From positions 35,258 to 99,257 of the forward strand of contig NZ_VWOX01000022.1 in assembly GCF_008629675.1 (NCBI RefSeq): 64,000 bases of DNA, read 5' to 3'. Numbering within the stretch: the stretch's first letter is position 1; every line of letters begins with the position of its first letter. The stretch comes from Roseiconus nitratireducens (lineage in GTDB: Bacteria; Planctomycetota; Planctomycetia; Pirellulales; Pirellulaceae). This document shows, piece after piece, positions 1 to 8,325 of this stretch. Under the pieces are notes generated by a model. The model made no database searches. It had not been told where the DNA came from and saw only the letters and a list, made by a program, of their open reading frames with translations. A program made the translations under genes and the position numbers.

Positions 1-993
1 ACGGCTTCGGTCGTGAAAGGTTTGGACGCGGGGATCCGACGGCTGAGCGAGTTGAACATCGTGTTGGCCGGCGCGTTGATGGTGTTGGTGATCTTCGGTG
101 GCGGACTGATATCGTTTCTCGGCGCGTCGGTCGAGAACGCGGGCGCTTACCTGCAGGTGTTGCCGTTCAACTCTTTCCGCACGGGAGCCTTCAACGCCGA
201 AAGTCGTCAGTGGCTGACCAGCTGGACCGTGTTCTATTGGGCTTGGTGGATCAGTTGGTCGCCGTTCGTGGGCATGTTCATCGCGCGGGTTTCCCGCGGC
301 CGGACGATTCGCGAGTACATCACCGGCGTGCTGCTCGTGCCGACCTGTGTGGGGATCCTGTGGTTGACCGCTTTCGGAACCACCACCTTGCGCCAGCACA
401 CCCGCCACTTGGAAAAAGTGGAAAACGGCGCGAAACTTGCAGCCATTGATGACACATTGCCGCGGTACTGGGTCGCAACCGAGGACACTCAGGGCGATCT
501 GGAGCGGCTGGAAGACGGAACGTTTCGTCGCCAGCAGCTTCCCTTGACCGCGGTGGAATATTTGGACGCACCCATCGTGACGGACGATGGCACCACCAAA
601 ATCGACACCTTGCCGACGGTGTTGTTTGTTTTGCTGGAGGGGATGTTTTCGTCTCCTTTTCTGGTCAAAACCGGTGCCGGCATTGCAACGCTTTGCATCG
701 TTCTATTTTTCGTCACGTCGTCGGATTCGGCATCCATGGTGATCGACATTATCGCCTCGGGTGGCAATCCGAACCCGCCGGTCGGCACGCGATTGTTTTG
801 GGCATTGACCGAAGGCATCGTCGCGGCGGCGTTACTGATCGCTGGCGGCTTGCAGGCGCTGCAAGCCGCATCGATCGCAGCGGCTCTGCCGCTAACCGTG
901 GTGCTGCTGTTGGCCTGCTACGCGCTGGTGCGTGCGTTGGCCCAGGAGCACGTCATAACGAATCCTGAACCTCAAGCATTAGGAGATCCATGA
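1..993 (+). CDS. BCCT family betaine/carnitine/choline-type transporter (5' truncated)
   Basis: This is the C-terminal part of a BCCT secondary transporter, a family that imports trimethylammonium osmolytes such as glycine betaine. The frame is open to base 1, so the GTG at 13 is not its true start. The signature region W-A-W-W-I-S-W-S-P-F-V-G-M-F-I-A-R is seen around residues 75-95, and the serine-rich FFVTSSDSAS segment typical of a late core helix is near residue 235. Several hydrophobic helices follow. Between 'WLTAFGTTTLRQ' and 'LPTVLFVLLEG' lies a hydrophilic insert of about 75 residues that I do not associate with the usual family. Its stop overlaps the next start (ATGA). Family assignment is firm; the substrate is not shown by sequence. 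Confidence 0.9.
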   Translation, partial: TASVVKGLDAGIRRLSELNIVLAGALMVLVIFGGGLISFLGASVENAGAYLQVLPFNSFRTGAFNAESRQWLTSWTVFYWAWWISWSPFVGMFIARVSRGRTIREYITGVLLVPTCVGILWLTAFGTTTLRQHTRHLEKVENGAKLAAIDDTLPRYWVATEDTQGDLERLEDGTFRRQQLPLTAVEYLDAPIVTDDGTTKIDTLPTVLFVLLEGMFSSPFLVKTGAGIATLCIVLFFVTSSDSASMVIDIIASGGNPNPPVGTRLFWALTEGIVAAALLIAGGLQALQAASIAAALPLTVVLLLACYALVRALAQEHVITNPEPQALGDP

Positions 994-1226
994 TGGAATG
1001 GACAGATCCCGGAACTGCCGGACTGAAGACGTATGAAATCAAGCAGATTGACGACCAAGGTGAACTGCTGGCATCGGTCGACGTGGAAGCCGATAGCGGC
1101 GAAGCGGCCGCCAAGCAATTGGAAGAAGTGGCTGACGGAACGCAGAACATCAAGGTTTGTCTGGGCGACGACGTCATGAATGAAATGGGCGTCGACTACT
1201 GGATCAAACGGATGCGTCGTCGTTAA
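990..1226 (+). CDS. Small hypothetical protein, 78 aa, overlapping the BCCT gene
   Basis: I do not recognise this protein. The ATG overlaps the stop of the BCCT gene by four bases (ATGA), and an AGGAG sits just upstream, so translational coupling is likely. The product is acidic and soluble, with no signal peptide or membrane segment, and ends in a basic tail (IKRMRRR). It contains the phrase 'YEIKQIDDQGELLASVDVEADSGEAAAKQLEEV', which resembles a small alpha/beta domain carrying charged surface residues. A start at the second Met (993) is equally possible. Its position in the transporter/carbamoylation gene set is the only clue to its role. Confidence 0.7.
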   Translation: MMEWTDPGTAGLKTYEIKQIDDQGELLASVDVEADSGEAAAKQLEEVADGTQNIKVCLGDDVMNEMGVDYWIKRMRRR

Positions 1227-1340
1227 GCGGATCGTGCCCGGGTGAGATCTCGGGCAGGTTCGGCCGCGGGGTGTTGATCCACCGGGATCATCGCCTGACG
1301 CGGCATCAGGACACGTCGGACCCCGAACAGGAGCGGTCGC

Positions 1341-1934
1341 TTGCGATTGATTGCTGTCACTTTCATCGTCATGACGGCCCAGGCCTTCGGTGGTCTGGCG
1401 TTCTCGTCCGCTGCGCAAAAAATCTCGATCGCGCAGCTCTCTCTCTTCGCACAAGAAACCAGCCCCCTGCCGCAGGATTCCCAGGATTCCGCGCCGATCA
1501 GTTCCTCGGCCGATCCGGCCGCCGAGTCATCTCAGTCGCTGCAATTTGATCAAACCCGTTTTGAAGCGGCGGAAGGCTACCTGACGCTGACCTGGAACGA
1601 ATTGAACTCTGCCGCCGAGTACAGCGTGCGACAGGATTCGGGTTTGGAAGTCTATCGCGGCCCGTTGCCGGAGGCGTTCGTTTCAGGATTGCCCGACGGG
1701 ACGTATCAATTCACCGTTGACGCGTTGGACACTCAGGGGCAAGTCATCGCCCGCAGCGCCCAGCCGGCGGTCGTGGAGGTCGTTCACTGGCCGCTGCGAA
1801 TGGCCTTGGCCCTGTTCTTTGGCGGCTTGGTCATTTTTCTGTTGTTGATCGCCGTGATCATCCGCGGCGCCCTCGGTCAGCCGGAGGAAGCAGCGGCTGA
1901 ACCCTCCACCACGCAACCGGAGACGACGACGTGA
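1341..1934 (+). CDS. Secreted, C-terminally membrane-anchored protein with fibronectin-III-like domain
   Basis: The product is 197 residues from a TTG start. The N-terminus (MRLIAVTFIVMTAQAFGGLAF) reads as a signal peptide. A Ser/Pro/Asp-rich linker follows (about residues 35-70), then a fold resembling fibronectin type III (LTLTWNELNSAAEYSV..., YQFTVDALDTQGQVI, about residues 75-145). A single hydrophobic helix near residues 150-175 is followed by a short acidic/Thr-rich cytoplasmic tail. The stop overlaps the GTG start of the symporter gene (GTGA), so the two are probably translated together. I infer an accessory role at the membrane next to the transporters; no enzymatic motif is visible. 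Confidence 0.7.
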   Translation: MRLIAVTFIVMTAQAFGGLAFSSAAQKISIAQLSLFAQETSPLPQDSQDSAPISSSADPAAESSQSLQFDQTRFEAAEGYLTLTWNELNSAAEYSVRQDSGLEVYRGPLPEAFVSGLPDGTYQFTVDALDTQGQVIARSAQPAVVEVVHWPLRMALALFFGGLVIFLLLIAVIIRGALGQPEEAAAEPSTTQPETTT

Positions 1935-3487
1935 CGTTCCCGTTAGCGGCAACCCCGGAAACGATCCTCCGTCCCAGTTCCGGCTACATCCTGTTGGCGA
2001 TCTTTGGCATTGCTTGGGTCGCGTTGGGGAAGTGGTGGGGGCGACGCGCGCAGTCCTACGACGGGTTTGCCGTTGCGGGACGAAACGTGGGTTTGGCGTT
2101 GGGCACGGCGACCGCTGTGGCAACCTGGATCACCTCCAACACCACAATGCTGGCGCCCCAATTTGCGCTGCAACTGGGCGTCTGGGGATCGGTCGCTTAC
2201 TCCACCGCCAGCTTCGGGTTGTTCGCGTTCGCTCCGATGAGCGGCCGGATTCGAACACTGATGCCGCAAGGTTACACCGCGGTGGAGTTCGTGCGCCGTC
2301 GGTATGGCCGACTCGGATCGATCCCCTTCCTGATCATCTCGCTGTTCTACGCGCTGACGTGGCTGATCTCGATGGCGATGGCCGGTGGCAAGTTGCTCAA
2401 TGTACTTTCGGGGATTCCCTATGAAGTGGGCATGACCGTGGTGGTCGGTGTTTGCGTTCTGTACACGTTGTTCGGCGGCATGTATGCCGTCATCGGCACC
2501 GACTTTATCCAAAGCATCATCATCCTGATCGGATTGGTGGTGGTCGCGGTGGCGGTCTTGATGCACGTCGATATGGCGGACGTTCATGAAACGCTGCGCA
2601 CCGAGCGGCCGATGCTGTTGTCGGTTCTCTTCCCCGCGGCATTGATGGCGTTATTCAACAACATGCTCTTCGGGTTCGGGGAGATCTTTCACAGCAACGT
2701 TTGGTGGAGCCGCGCGTTCGCGATGCGTGACGGCGTCGGCCCGAAGGCATACGCGTTGGGTGGACTGTTGTGGCTGCCGGTTCCGGTGGTCGCGGGGTTC
2801 CTGGGTCTGGCCGCACCGGCCCTGGGAATCGGGATCAGCCAACCGGACACGGCCGGGCCGCTCGTGGCGGCAACGTTGCTTGGCACCGGCGGAGCGCTGC
2901 TGGTGTTCGTGGTGGTTTTCTGCTCGTTGGCTTCGAGCATCGATAGCCTGTTGGCGGCCACCTCGGACTTGATGGTCAACGACATGATCGAGCCTTACGC
3001 GAAAAAGGAGTTGAGCGATGCGGCGAAACGCAAGTTGTCGATGTTCAGCATCGTGGCCCTGGGCGTGCTGTCCTGGGCGGTGGCGTGGGGCAACAATTCG
3101 ACGCTGGCGACGGTGTTGTTCTTTGCCGGTCCGATGGTGGGAAGTTGCATCTGGCCGATCGTTGGCGGGTTGTACTTTCGCCGTGCGAGTCCGGTGGCGG
3201 CTTGCGCCGCGATGGTGCTGGGCAGCGTGGCCGGGCTGATCGCTTATGAGCTGATTTTTCCCTTTGTCGGTGCTTTGGTGGGGGCGGCCGTCAGCGGGAT
3301 CACATTTGGGGTGTTGATGTTCCTTCATCCAGACCAATTTGACTTTGCTACCCTGGCGGGACCGAAGCGGCCACGCGGCGCGGACCCGCAGTTCGCCTCA
3401 GCCGGAACGGCGAGTGCGGAAACGGCTGGGAAAGAAACGCCCGGGGCGGACCAGAGTGGGACCGTACAATCAGGAGAGATCGACTGA
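1931..3487 (+). CDS. Sodium:solute symporter (SSS/SSF family)
   Basis: The protein is 518 residues of mostly hydrophobic helices, the length expected for the SSS family of Na+-coupled symporters. The N-terminal block with 'YDGFAVAGRNVGLALGTATAVATW' is the family's first conserved region, and 'ALTWLISMAMAGGKLLNVLSGIPYE' and 'GGMYAVIGTDFIQSIIILIG' match the next ones. The last about 40 residues are a polar, low-complexity cytoplasmic tail. It starts with GTG inside the stop of the preceding gene and its TGA overlaps the ATG of a 41-aa membrane protein. Substrate cannot be read from the sequence; the neighbours suggest an amino-acid-like or osmolyte substrate, which is inference. Confidence 0.92.
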   Translation: MTFPLAATPETILRPSSGYILLAIFGIAWVALGKWWGRRAQSYDGFAVAGRNVGLALGTATAVATWITSNTTMLAPQFALQLGVWGSVAYSTASFGLFAFAPMSGRIRTLMPQGYTAVEFVRRRYGRLGSIPFLIISLFYALTWLISMAMAGGKLLNVLSGIPYEVGMTVVVGVCVLYTLFGGMYAVIGTDFIQSIIILIGLVVVAVAVLMHVDMADVHETLRTERPMLLSVLFPAALMALFNNMLFGFGEIFHSNVWWSRAFAMRDGVGPKAYALGGLLWLPVPVVAGFLGLAAPALGIGISQPDTAGPLVAATLLGTGGALLVFVVVFCSLASSIDSLLAATSDLMVNDMIEPYAKKELSDAAKRKLSMFSIVALGVLSWAVAWGNNSTLATVLFFAGPMVGSCIWPIVGGLYFRRASPVAACAAMVLGSVAGLIAYELIFPFVGALVGAAVSGITFGVLMFLHPDQFDFATLAGPKRPRGADPQFASAGTASAETAGKETPGADQSGTVQSGEID

Positions 3488-3612
3488 TGGTAATTTTTCC
3501 TCTGTGGCTTCTGAAGACATTGGTGATTGGTGGTCTCGTGCTATGTGGTGCGGGTGCGGCGGCGCTGATCTTGTTCTTGATCGCTGACTCTCGACAAAAA
3601 AGGATCTGGTAA
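3487..3612 (+). CDS. 41-aa single-pass membrane protein coupled to the SSS symporter
   Basis: The ATG shares its A with the TGA of the symporter gene (TGATG), and 41 sense codons follow before TAA at 3610-3612. The product is one hydrophobic helix (about residues 4-33, rich in L/V/G/A) with a short polar tail ending RQKRIW. Overlap with the symporter stop, in-frame conservation of a membrane helix and the short distance (10 bases) to the next gene argue for a real gene. Small one-helix or two-helix partners encoded next to SSS transporters are known in other systems (for example YhdT with PanF, DUF4212 proteins with acetate-type symporters); this one is shorter and I cannot assign it to either. 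Confidence 0.65.
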   Translation: MVIFPLWLLKTLVIGGLVLCGAGAAALILFLIADSRQKRIW

Positions 3613-3622
3613 ATCTGGTCCG

Positions 3623-4699
3623 ATGAATAGAAACAAAAATGTGGCCGTGCCTCTGATCGATCGCGCGACGAATTCGAAAGGGCAGAGTCTGCCGCCGGCC
3701 GAGTTGCTCGCCGCGACCGACGGACGAATTGATCGCGAAGCGCTGGAGGCGTTGGGCGGCCAGTCAATTCTGAATCCGCGACAATTCGATCGACGGACGG
3801 TCGTGGCGATTTCACAGCTTGCGGCGCTCCTGGAAGCGCGCAACGTTGAAATGGAAAAGCCCTTGGACGGGAAGATCGCCATCACCGCGTTCTTCGAAGC
3901 CAGCACTCGCACGCGGTTGTCGTTCGAAAGCGCGATCTTGCGACTGGACGGCAAAGTGTTGTCGGTGCCCGATGGGCAGGTCACCGGGATTGCCAAAGGG
4001 GAATCACTGGCCGATATCGGCGAGATGTTCAACACCTACGGCGATGTCGTGATCATGCGTCATCCGGAAACGAACAGCATGGACGAGATTCGCAAGAATC
4101 TTCAGCGTCCGCTGATCAATGCGGGCAACGGCAGCGGTCATCACCCGTCTCAGGCATTGATCGACTGGTACGCACTGTTGAAGTGGCGACCGGAGTTGTG
4201 CACCGAAGATTGTCCGCCCGAGAGACGGATCCACTTGGGAATCATCGGGACGCCCGGTTCGATGCGGGCCGTGAAGAGCTTCTTGCGTCTCTCACTGATG
4301 TTTCCCAAGGCGGTCGACCGAATCACGCTGGTGTCCGAAATGGCCGATCCGGTCGGTTTGGATCTGACCGAACCGATCGAAGAATCGCCGATCCCGATCG
4401 AAATCACCAACGACGTTCGCGAAGTGCTTGACGACCTGGATGTGGTATACGTCAACTCGATCGCGTTCCTGGGCGACAGCTATCGGAACCTGGACAACCG
4501 CTACAAACTGGATCGTTCCAGCAAGCTCAAGCCGGGGGCGGTGATCATGCACCCGTTGGCCAGAAACAACGAGCTGTCGGAAGATTTGGACGAAACAGAT
4601 CACAACCTGTATTTCGCCCAGGCGGCCGGTGCGGTCTTTGTCCGGCAAGCCATCCTGGTCGCCGTCCTGCAGCGGCTGGACCGGATCAGCGATTTGTAG
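3623..4699 (+). CDS. Transcarbamylase of the aspartate carbamoyltransferase family, probably not a housekeeping PyrB
   Basis: The 358-residue product belongs to the ATCase/OTCase family, which transfers the carbamoyl group of carbamoyl phosphate to an amine. The carbamoyl-phosphate site is intact: S94-T-R-T-R98, K125-G-E in the 80s-loop region, R-H-P at 146-148, H174-P-S-Q177, and H310-P-L. An Arg equivalent to E. coli R167 is present (R215). The E. coli aspartate-site pair Arg229-x-Gln231 ('MTRVQKER') is replaced by Y-V-N278-S279-I-A281, so the amine substrate is likely not aspartate. There is an N-terminal extension of about 40 residues. No PyrI or PyrC gene is adjacent; the neighbours are an AsnB-type synthetase and an N-carbamoyl-amino-acid hydrolase. 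An automatic annotation would read 'aspartate carbamoyltransferase'. Confidence 0.88.
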   Translation: MNRNKNVAVPLIDRATNSKGQSLPPAELLAATDGRIDREALEALGGQSILNPRQFDRRTVVAISQLAALLEARNVEMEKPLDGKIAITAFFEASTRTRLSFESAILRLDGKVLSVPDGQVTGIAKGESLADIGEMFNTYGDVVIMRHPETNSMDEIRKNLQRPLINAGNGSGHHPSQALIDWYALLKWRPELCTEDCPPERRIHLGIIGTPGSMRAVKSFLRLSLMFPKAVDRITLVSEMADPVGLDLTEPIEESPIPIEITNDVREVLDDLDVVYVNSIAFLGDSYRNLDNRYKLDRSSKLKPGAVIMHPLARNNELSEDLDETDHNLYFAQAAGAVFVRQAILVAVLQRLDRISDL

Positions 4700-4970
4700 C
4701 GGAACGTTCATGACGCCCTGAGACCGTCGGGACGCGTCGCCAGAGGGCCCCGGCGGGGCGCACGCGGTGCTCGTGGACGTCGCTCTGGGGTGCCGTCATC
4801 GCGATGTCTCGATGATGTCTGGGCGGGCGTTTTCGGACGTCGGTCAATTTCGGTCGCCGGGACGGCTCGGCAGATCCCGGGCCCGTCGGAAGTGTGCCGA
4901 TCGAAATCGCGCCCCGCCGATTCGAACCACTTTCCACACCATCCATCTATCTCTTACCCCATACTTCAAC

Positions 4971-6890
4971 ATGTGCGGAATCACTGGATTCTGGAACCCT
5001 TCACGGACTAATGAACGCGAGCTTCGCTTCGCCCTGGACCAGATGCTGGATGTGCTGGACCACCGCGGACCGGACGAACGCGGAAGCCGGCTGTACGTGG
5101 ACCAGGGACTGGCCCTGGGACACACCCGGTTGTCGATCATCGGGCTCGACCACGGGCACCAGCCGATTGAAGCCGGGCAGGGCGACTATGCCGTCACCGT
5201 CAACGGCGAACTGTACGGGTACAAACGCGTGCGGACCAAGCTGGCCTGCGAATCCCTTGCCTGCGACGGAAAGAGCGACAGCGCGATTACCTTGCCGTTG
5301 TATCGCAAACACGGGCTGAGCTTCGTCGACAAACTGCGAGGCGAATTCGCGATCGTGTTGTACGACCATCGCGAGCAGCGCCTGGTGCTGATTCGCGACC
5401 GCTTCGGAATCAAACCGCTGTATTTCGCGGTCAACGATTCGGGCATCGTTTGGGGATCGGAGGTCAAATCGATCCTCAAGCATCCCGACATCCAACCGAA
5501 GCTGTGCCCCAAGGCCGCGGTGCATCAAATGATGCAGGTGATGGTCCCGGGGTCGACCGCGTTCGAAGGCGTGCAAGCCCTCAAGCCGGGGCACATGCTG
5601 GTGGTCCAGATGCGCGACGGCCGCCTGGAAACCAACATGACGCGGTGGTGGGATTTGGAGTTTCCGACCTCGCACGATCCCAACCCCGATCCCGATGAAT
5701 ATGTCCAAGGCGTGAAGGAGCGGCTGATCGACGCCGTCGCCACTCGACTGGAAGCTGACGTTCCGGTGGGTTGCTATCTTTCCGGCGGAATCGACAGTTG
5801 TTCGATTCTGGGCTTGGCCACCACGCTGCAGCAATCTCCCGTCAAAGCATTCACGATCGCTTTTGACAGCGACGAATATGACGAATCGAATATTGCCAAA
5901 TTGATGGCGGAGCGAACCGGCGCCGAGCAGGAGTTGCTGCTGCTGACCGAGAAGGAACTTTACGGTCCCGCGTTCGAGCGGGCGACGTGGCACGCCGAGC
6001 GAACGTTTTACAACACGCTGGCGGTCGCCAAGTGGCACATGAGCCGGCGGGTGCGGGCCTGCAACTACAAGGCGGTTGTCACCGGCGAGGGGTCCGACGA
6101 GTTGTTCGGCGGCTACCCGTTCTTCAAACGCGATTGGCTGGGACGTGAGGGCGAAGGTGGCATCTTTGCCGGAGCGATTTTGGCCGAGGAAGACTTGCAG
6201 CACCCGGCGTGGCAGGATCTGTGCGGCTTCACGCCGTCCTGGATCCAACCCTGGATGATGACGTTGGAGCGCGTCAAGCCACTGCTGTCCTCCGATATCC
6301 AAGACCTGTTGCAGGAATACGACCCGGTTGCCGAAGTCGCCGCCGCGATCGATCCGGATCAGGTTCGCCAGCGTCACCGCCTGGACATCTCCCAGTACAC
6401 CTGGGCAAAAACACAGCTCGAAGGCCAGATCCTGACGTGGGGCGGCGATCGGATGGACATGGCCAACAGCATGGAGGCACGGCCGGCATTCCTGGATCAC
6501 CATGTCGCCGAATACGCCGTGACCATTCCGCCCGAGGTGCGGATCCGCGACGGAATCGAAAAGTGGGTCTTGCGCGAAGCGATGGTCCAGGTCTTGCCGC
6601 GTGAACTTTATGAACGCGAGAAGTTCGCCTTCATGGCCCCACCGGCGCACACCGACCCGGTCAAACGGAATGCGATTCAGGAAATGATCGATCATTGGCT
6701 GACCGACGACCGCGTCAAATCCGTCGACATTCTGGATGCGTCGCGATTGCGTGGATTCATCGATCAGGCCTGGCAAGAAACCGATGGCACCGTCGCGCGG
6801 CGCAACGACATCGTGATGAACCATGCTCTGCAGCTGCACATGCTGCACGGACAGTACGTCGAGGGTCTGCCGCTGCCGGTCGTCGATTGA
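4971..6890 (+). CDS. asnB: Asparagine synthase (glutamine-hydrolysing) family amidotransferase
   Basis: The start is fixed at the ATG of M-C-G-I-T-G-F because Cys2 is the N-terminal nucleophile of class II glutamine amidotransferases; an upstream in-frame extension to about 4767 would abolish it. Product 639 aa. The glutaminase domain fills about residues 2-200 (HRGPDERG, NGELYG, RDRFGIKPLY). The ATP-pyrophosphatase synthetase domain has S271-G-G-I-D-S276 and G-E-G-S-D-E-L-F-G-G-Y. The family amidates carboxylates via an adenylate; besides asparagine synthesis, relatives (AsnO) amidate the alpha-carboxylate of N-acetylglutaminylglutamine. Placement between a transcarbamylase and a carbamoylase suggests a specialised substrate (inference). 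The 271 bases upstream (4700-4970) hold no convincing gene. Confidence 0.9.
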   Translation: MCGITGFWNPSRTNERELRFALDQMLDVLDHRGPDERGSRLYVDQGLALGHTRLSIIGLDHGHQPIEAGQGDYAVTVNGELYGYKRVRTKLACESLACDGKSDSAITLPLYRKHGLSFVDKLRGEFAIVLYDHREQRLVLIRDRFGIKPLYFAVNDSGIVWGSEVKSILKHPDIQPKLCPKAAVHQMMQVMVPGSTAFEGVQALKPGHMLVVQMRDGRLETNMTRWWDLEFPTSHDPNPDPDEYVQGVKERLIDAVATRLEADVPVGCYLSGGIDSCSILGLATTLQQSPVKAFTIAFDSDEYDESNIAKLMAERTGAEQELLLLTEKELYGPAFERATWHAERTFYNTLAVAKWHMSRRVRACNYKAVVTGEGSDELFGGYPFFKRDWLGREGEGGIFAGAILAEEDLQHPAWQDLCGFTPSWIQPWMMTLERVKPLLSSDIQDLLQEYDPVAEVAAAIDPDQVRQRHRLDISQYTWAKTQLEGQILTWGGDRMDMANSMEARPAFLDHHVAEYAVTIPPEVRIRDGIEKWVLREAMVQVLPRELYEREKFAFMAPPAHTDPVKRNAIQEMIDHWLTDDRVKSVDILDASRLRGFIDQAWQETDGTVARRNDIVMNHALQLHMLHGQYVEGLPLPVVD

Positions 6891-6965
6891 CGCAGCCAGT
6901 CAAAGGCGTCGATCGACGCGTCGGGTCCGTGGGGACCAGAACGATGTCACACGAAAGGTGAGAGA

Positions 6966-8204
6966 ATGGAACGTAAAGTCAATTTGGAGCGGATCAAGAA
7001 GGACATTCTGACGCTGGCGGAGATCGGTCGTCAGGAGTCCGATCGAGGCATTTACCGGATGGCGTTCACCGACGCCGACATCGAAGGCAAACGCTGGCTG
7101 CTCGATCGAATCGAAACGGCCGGTCTGGAGGCTAAAACCGATGGAGCCGTCAATGTCTCGGGGATTCTGGCGGGCAAGTCCGACGCGCCCCGCGTGTTGA
7201 TCGGATCGCACATCGACACGGTTCCTTGCGCCGGTGCCCTGGACGGAACCCTTGGCGTGGTCGTTGCTCTGGAGTGTCTGCGCACCTTGCGCGAACAGGG
7301 GGTCCAGCCCGAGCGGACGTTGGAACTAATCGCGTTCAGCGATGAAGAGGGGCGGTTCGGGGGAATGTTCGGCTCGCAGGCCGTGTGCGGACAGATCAAC
7401 CCCAAGTCCCTGGCAACCATGACCGACTTGAACGGCATCCTGCTGCGGGATGAACTGCAGCGGCACGGCTACGATCCGATGGCGGCATTGGATGCGGCTC
7501 GCGATCCGGAATCAATTGCCGGCTACTTGGAATTGCACATTGAACAAGGGCCGGTGTTGGACCGCACGCACAAGACGGTGGGCATCGTGGACGAGATCAC
7601 CGGCCTCTTCACCTGGTCGGTCACGCTGCGCGGCGAAGCGAACCATGCCGGCACGACTCCGATGGAGATGCGAAACGATGCCTTCATGGGGTTGGCCGAC
7701 TTTGCCCACGAAGTTCCCCGGATTCTGGCCGAAAACGGCAGCGATCGCAGTCGCGCGACGATCGGCAAAGCCCAGATCCTGCCCGGGGCGGCCAACACGG
7801 TGCCGGGCCACGTCGACTTTTCGTTGGATGTCCGCGACACCAGTGAGACGATCCTGGACGAGTTGAGTGCGGCTTTTCGCAAGGCACTCTCGGCGATCGC
7901 ACGCCACCGCAATTTGATGTTCGAATTCCAGCAAAAGAGCTACCTTCGGCCCGTCGCTTGCAAGGACGAAATCGTCGAGCTGCTGTTGCGTCAGGCCCAA
8001 CAGCTGGGGCTGGAGTACGAGCGGATGCCAAGTGGAGCCGCCCATGATGCCCAGATTATGGGCAACTTGGTTCCGGTTGGTATGATTTTCGTTCCCAGCA
8101 AGAACGGCCAAAGCCACTCGCCGGCTGAATGGACCGCCTGGTCCGATATCGAAGCCGGGGCCAATCTGATGCTGCAGACGGTGGTCGAAATGTCATCCAG
8201 CTGA
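6966..8204 (+). CDS. M20-family hydrolase: N-carbamoyl-L-amino-acid amidohydrolase / allantoate amidohydrolase type
   Basis: The 412-residue product matches the hydantoinase/carbamoylase branch of the M20 metallohydrolases, which cleave N-carbamoyl amino acids or allantoate to ammonia, CO2 and the amine. Metal-site motifs are all visible: GSH82IDTVP, D93 in A-L-D-G, D-E127-E128-G, L-H-I-E-Q-G-P-V-L, and a C-terminal S-H-S-P. The dimerisation/lid segment (NHAGTTPMEMRNDA) and P-S-G-A-A-H-D-A are also typical. The ATG at 6966 has AAAGGTGAG closely upstream. It is 75 bases after the amidotransferase gene on the same strand. Because no other purine or hydantoin genes are nearby, a carbamoyl-amino-acid substrate is more likely than allantoate. 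Confidence 0.9.
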   Translation: MERKVNLERIKKDILTLAEIGRQESDRGIYRMAFTDADIEGKRWLLDRIETAGLEAKTDGAVNVSGILAGKSDAPRVLIGSHIDTVPCAGALDGTLGVVVALECLRTLREQGVQPERTLELIAFSDEEGRFGGMFGSQAVCGQINPKSLATMTDLNGILLRDELQRHGYDPMAALDAARDPESIAGYLELHIEQGPVLDRTHKTVGIVDEITGLFTWSVTLRGEANHAGTTPMEMRNDAFMGLADFAHEVPRILAENGSDRSRATIGKAQILPGAANTVPGHVDFSLDVRDTSETILDELSAAFRKALSAIARHRNLMFEFQQKSYLRPVACKDEIVELLLRQAQQLGLEYERMPSGAAHDAQIMGNLVPVGMIFVPSKNGQSHSPAEWTAWSDIEAGANLMLQTVVEMSSS

Positions 8205-8325
8205 CCGCAAGGATGCTGCCGTGACAGTTCGATCGGCTTGTCGGCGCATGCGTCTCCGATGCGTTCGGTGACGGTGGCCGGTTCCAATCCTCATTCCTCC
8301 ATTCCGTATTTCCGAGGCCCGGTGA

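Noticed and set aside
3623..4699. Housekeeping pyrB in a pyrimidine operon
   Set aside because: No pyrC, pyrI or other pyr gene is adjacent, and the Arg-x-Gln aspartate pair is missing; kept as a transcarbamylase of uncertain substrate.
4767..4970. N-terminal extension of the AsnB-type protein
   Set aside because: It would bury Cys2, which must be the free N-terminal nucleophile after Met removal, and the extra residues resemble no domain.
5001..6848. A 615-codon leftward frame opposite the AsnB-type gene
   Set aside because: Antisense shadow; the rightward frame contains the glutaminase and synthetase motifs in order.
6966..8204. Allantoate amidohydrolase in purine breakdown
   Set aside because: Sequence alone cannot exclude it, but no allantoinase, urate or ureidoglycolate gene is nearby, so the carbamoyl-amino-acid reading is preferred.
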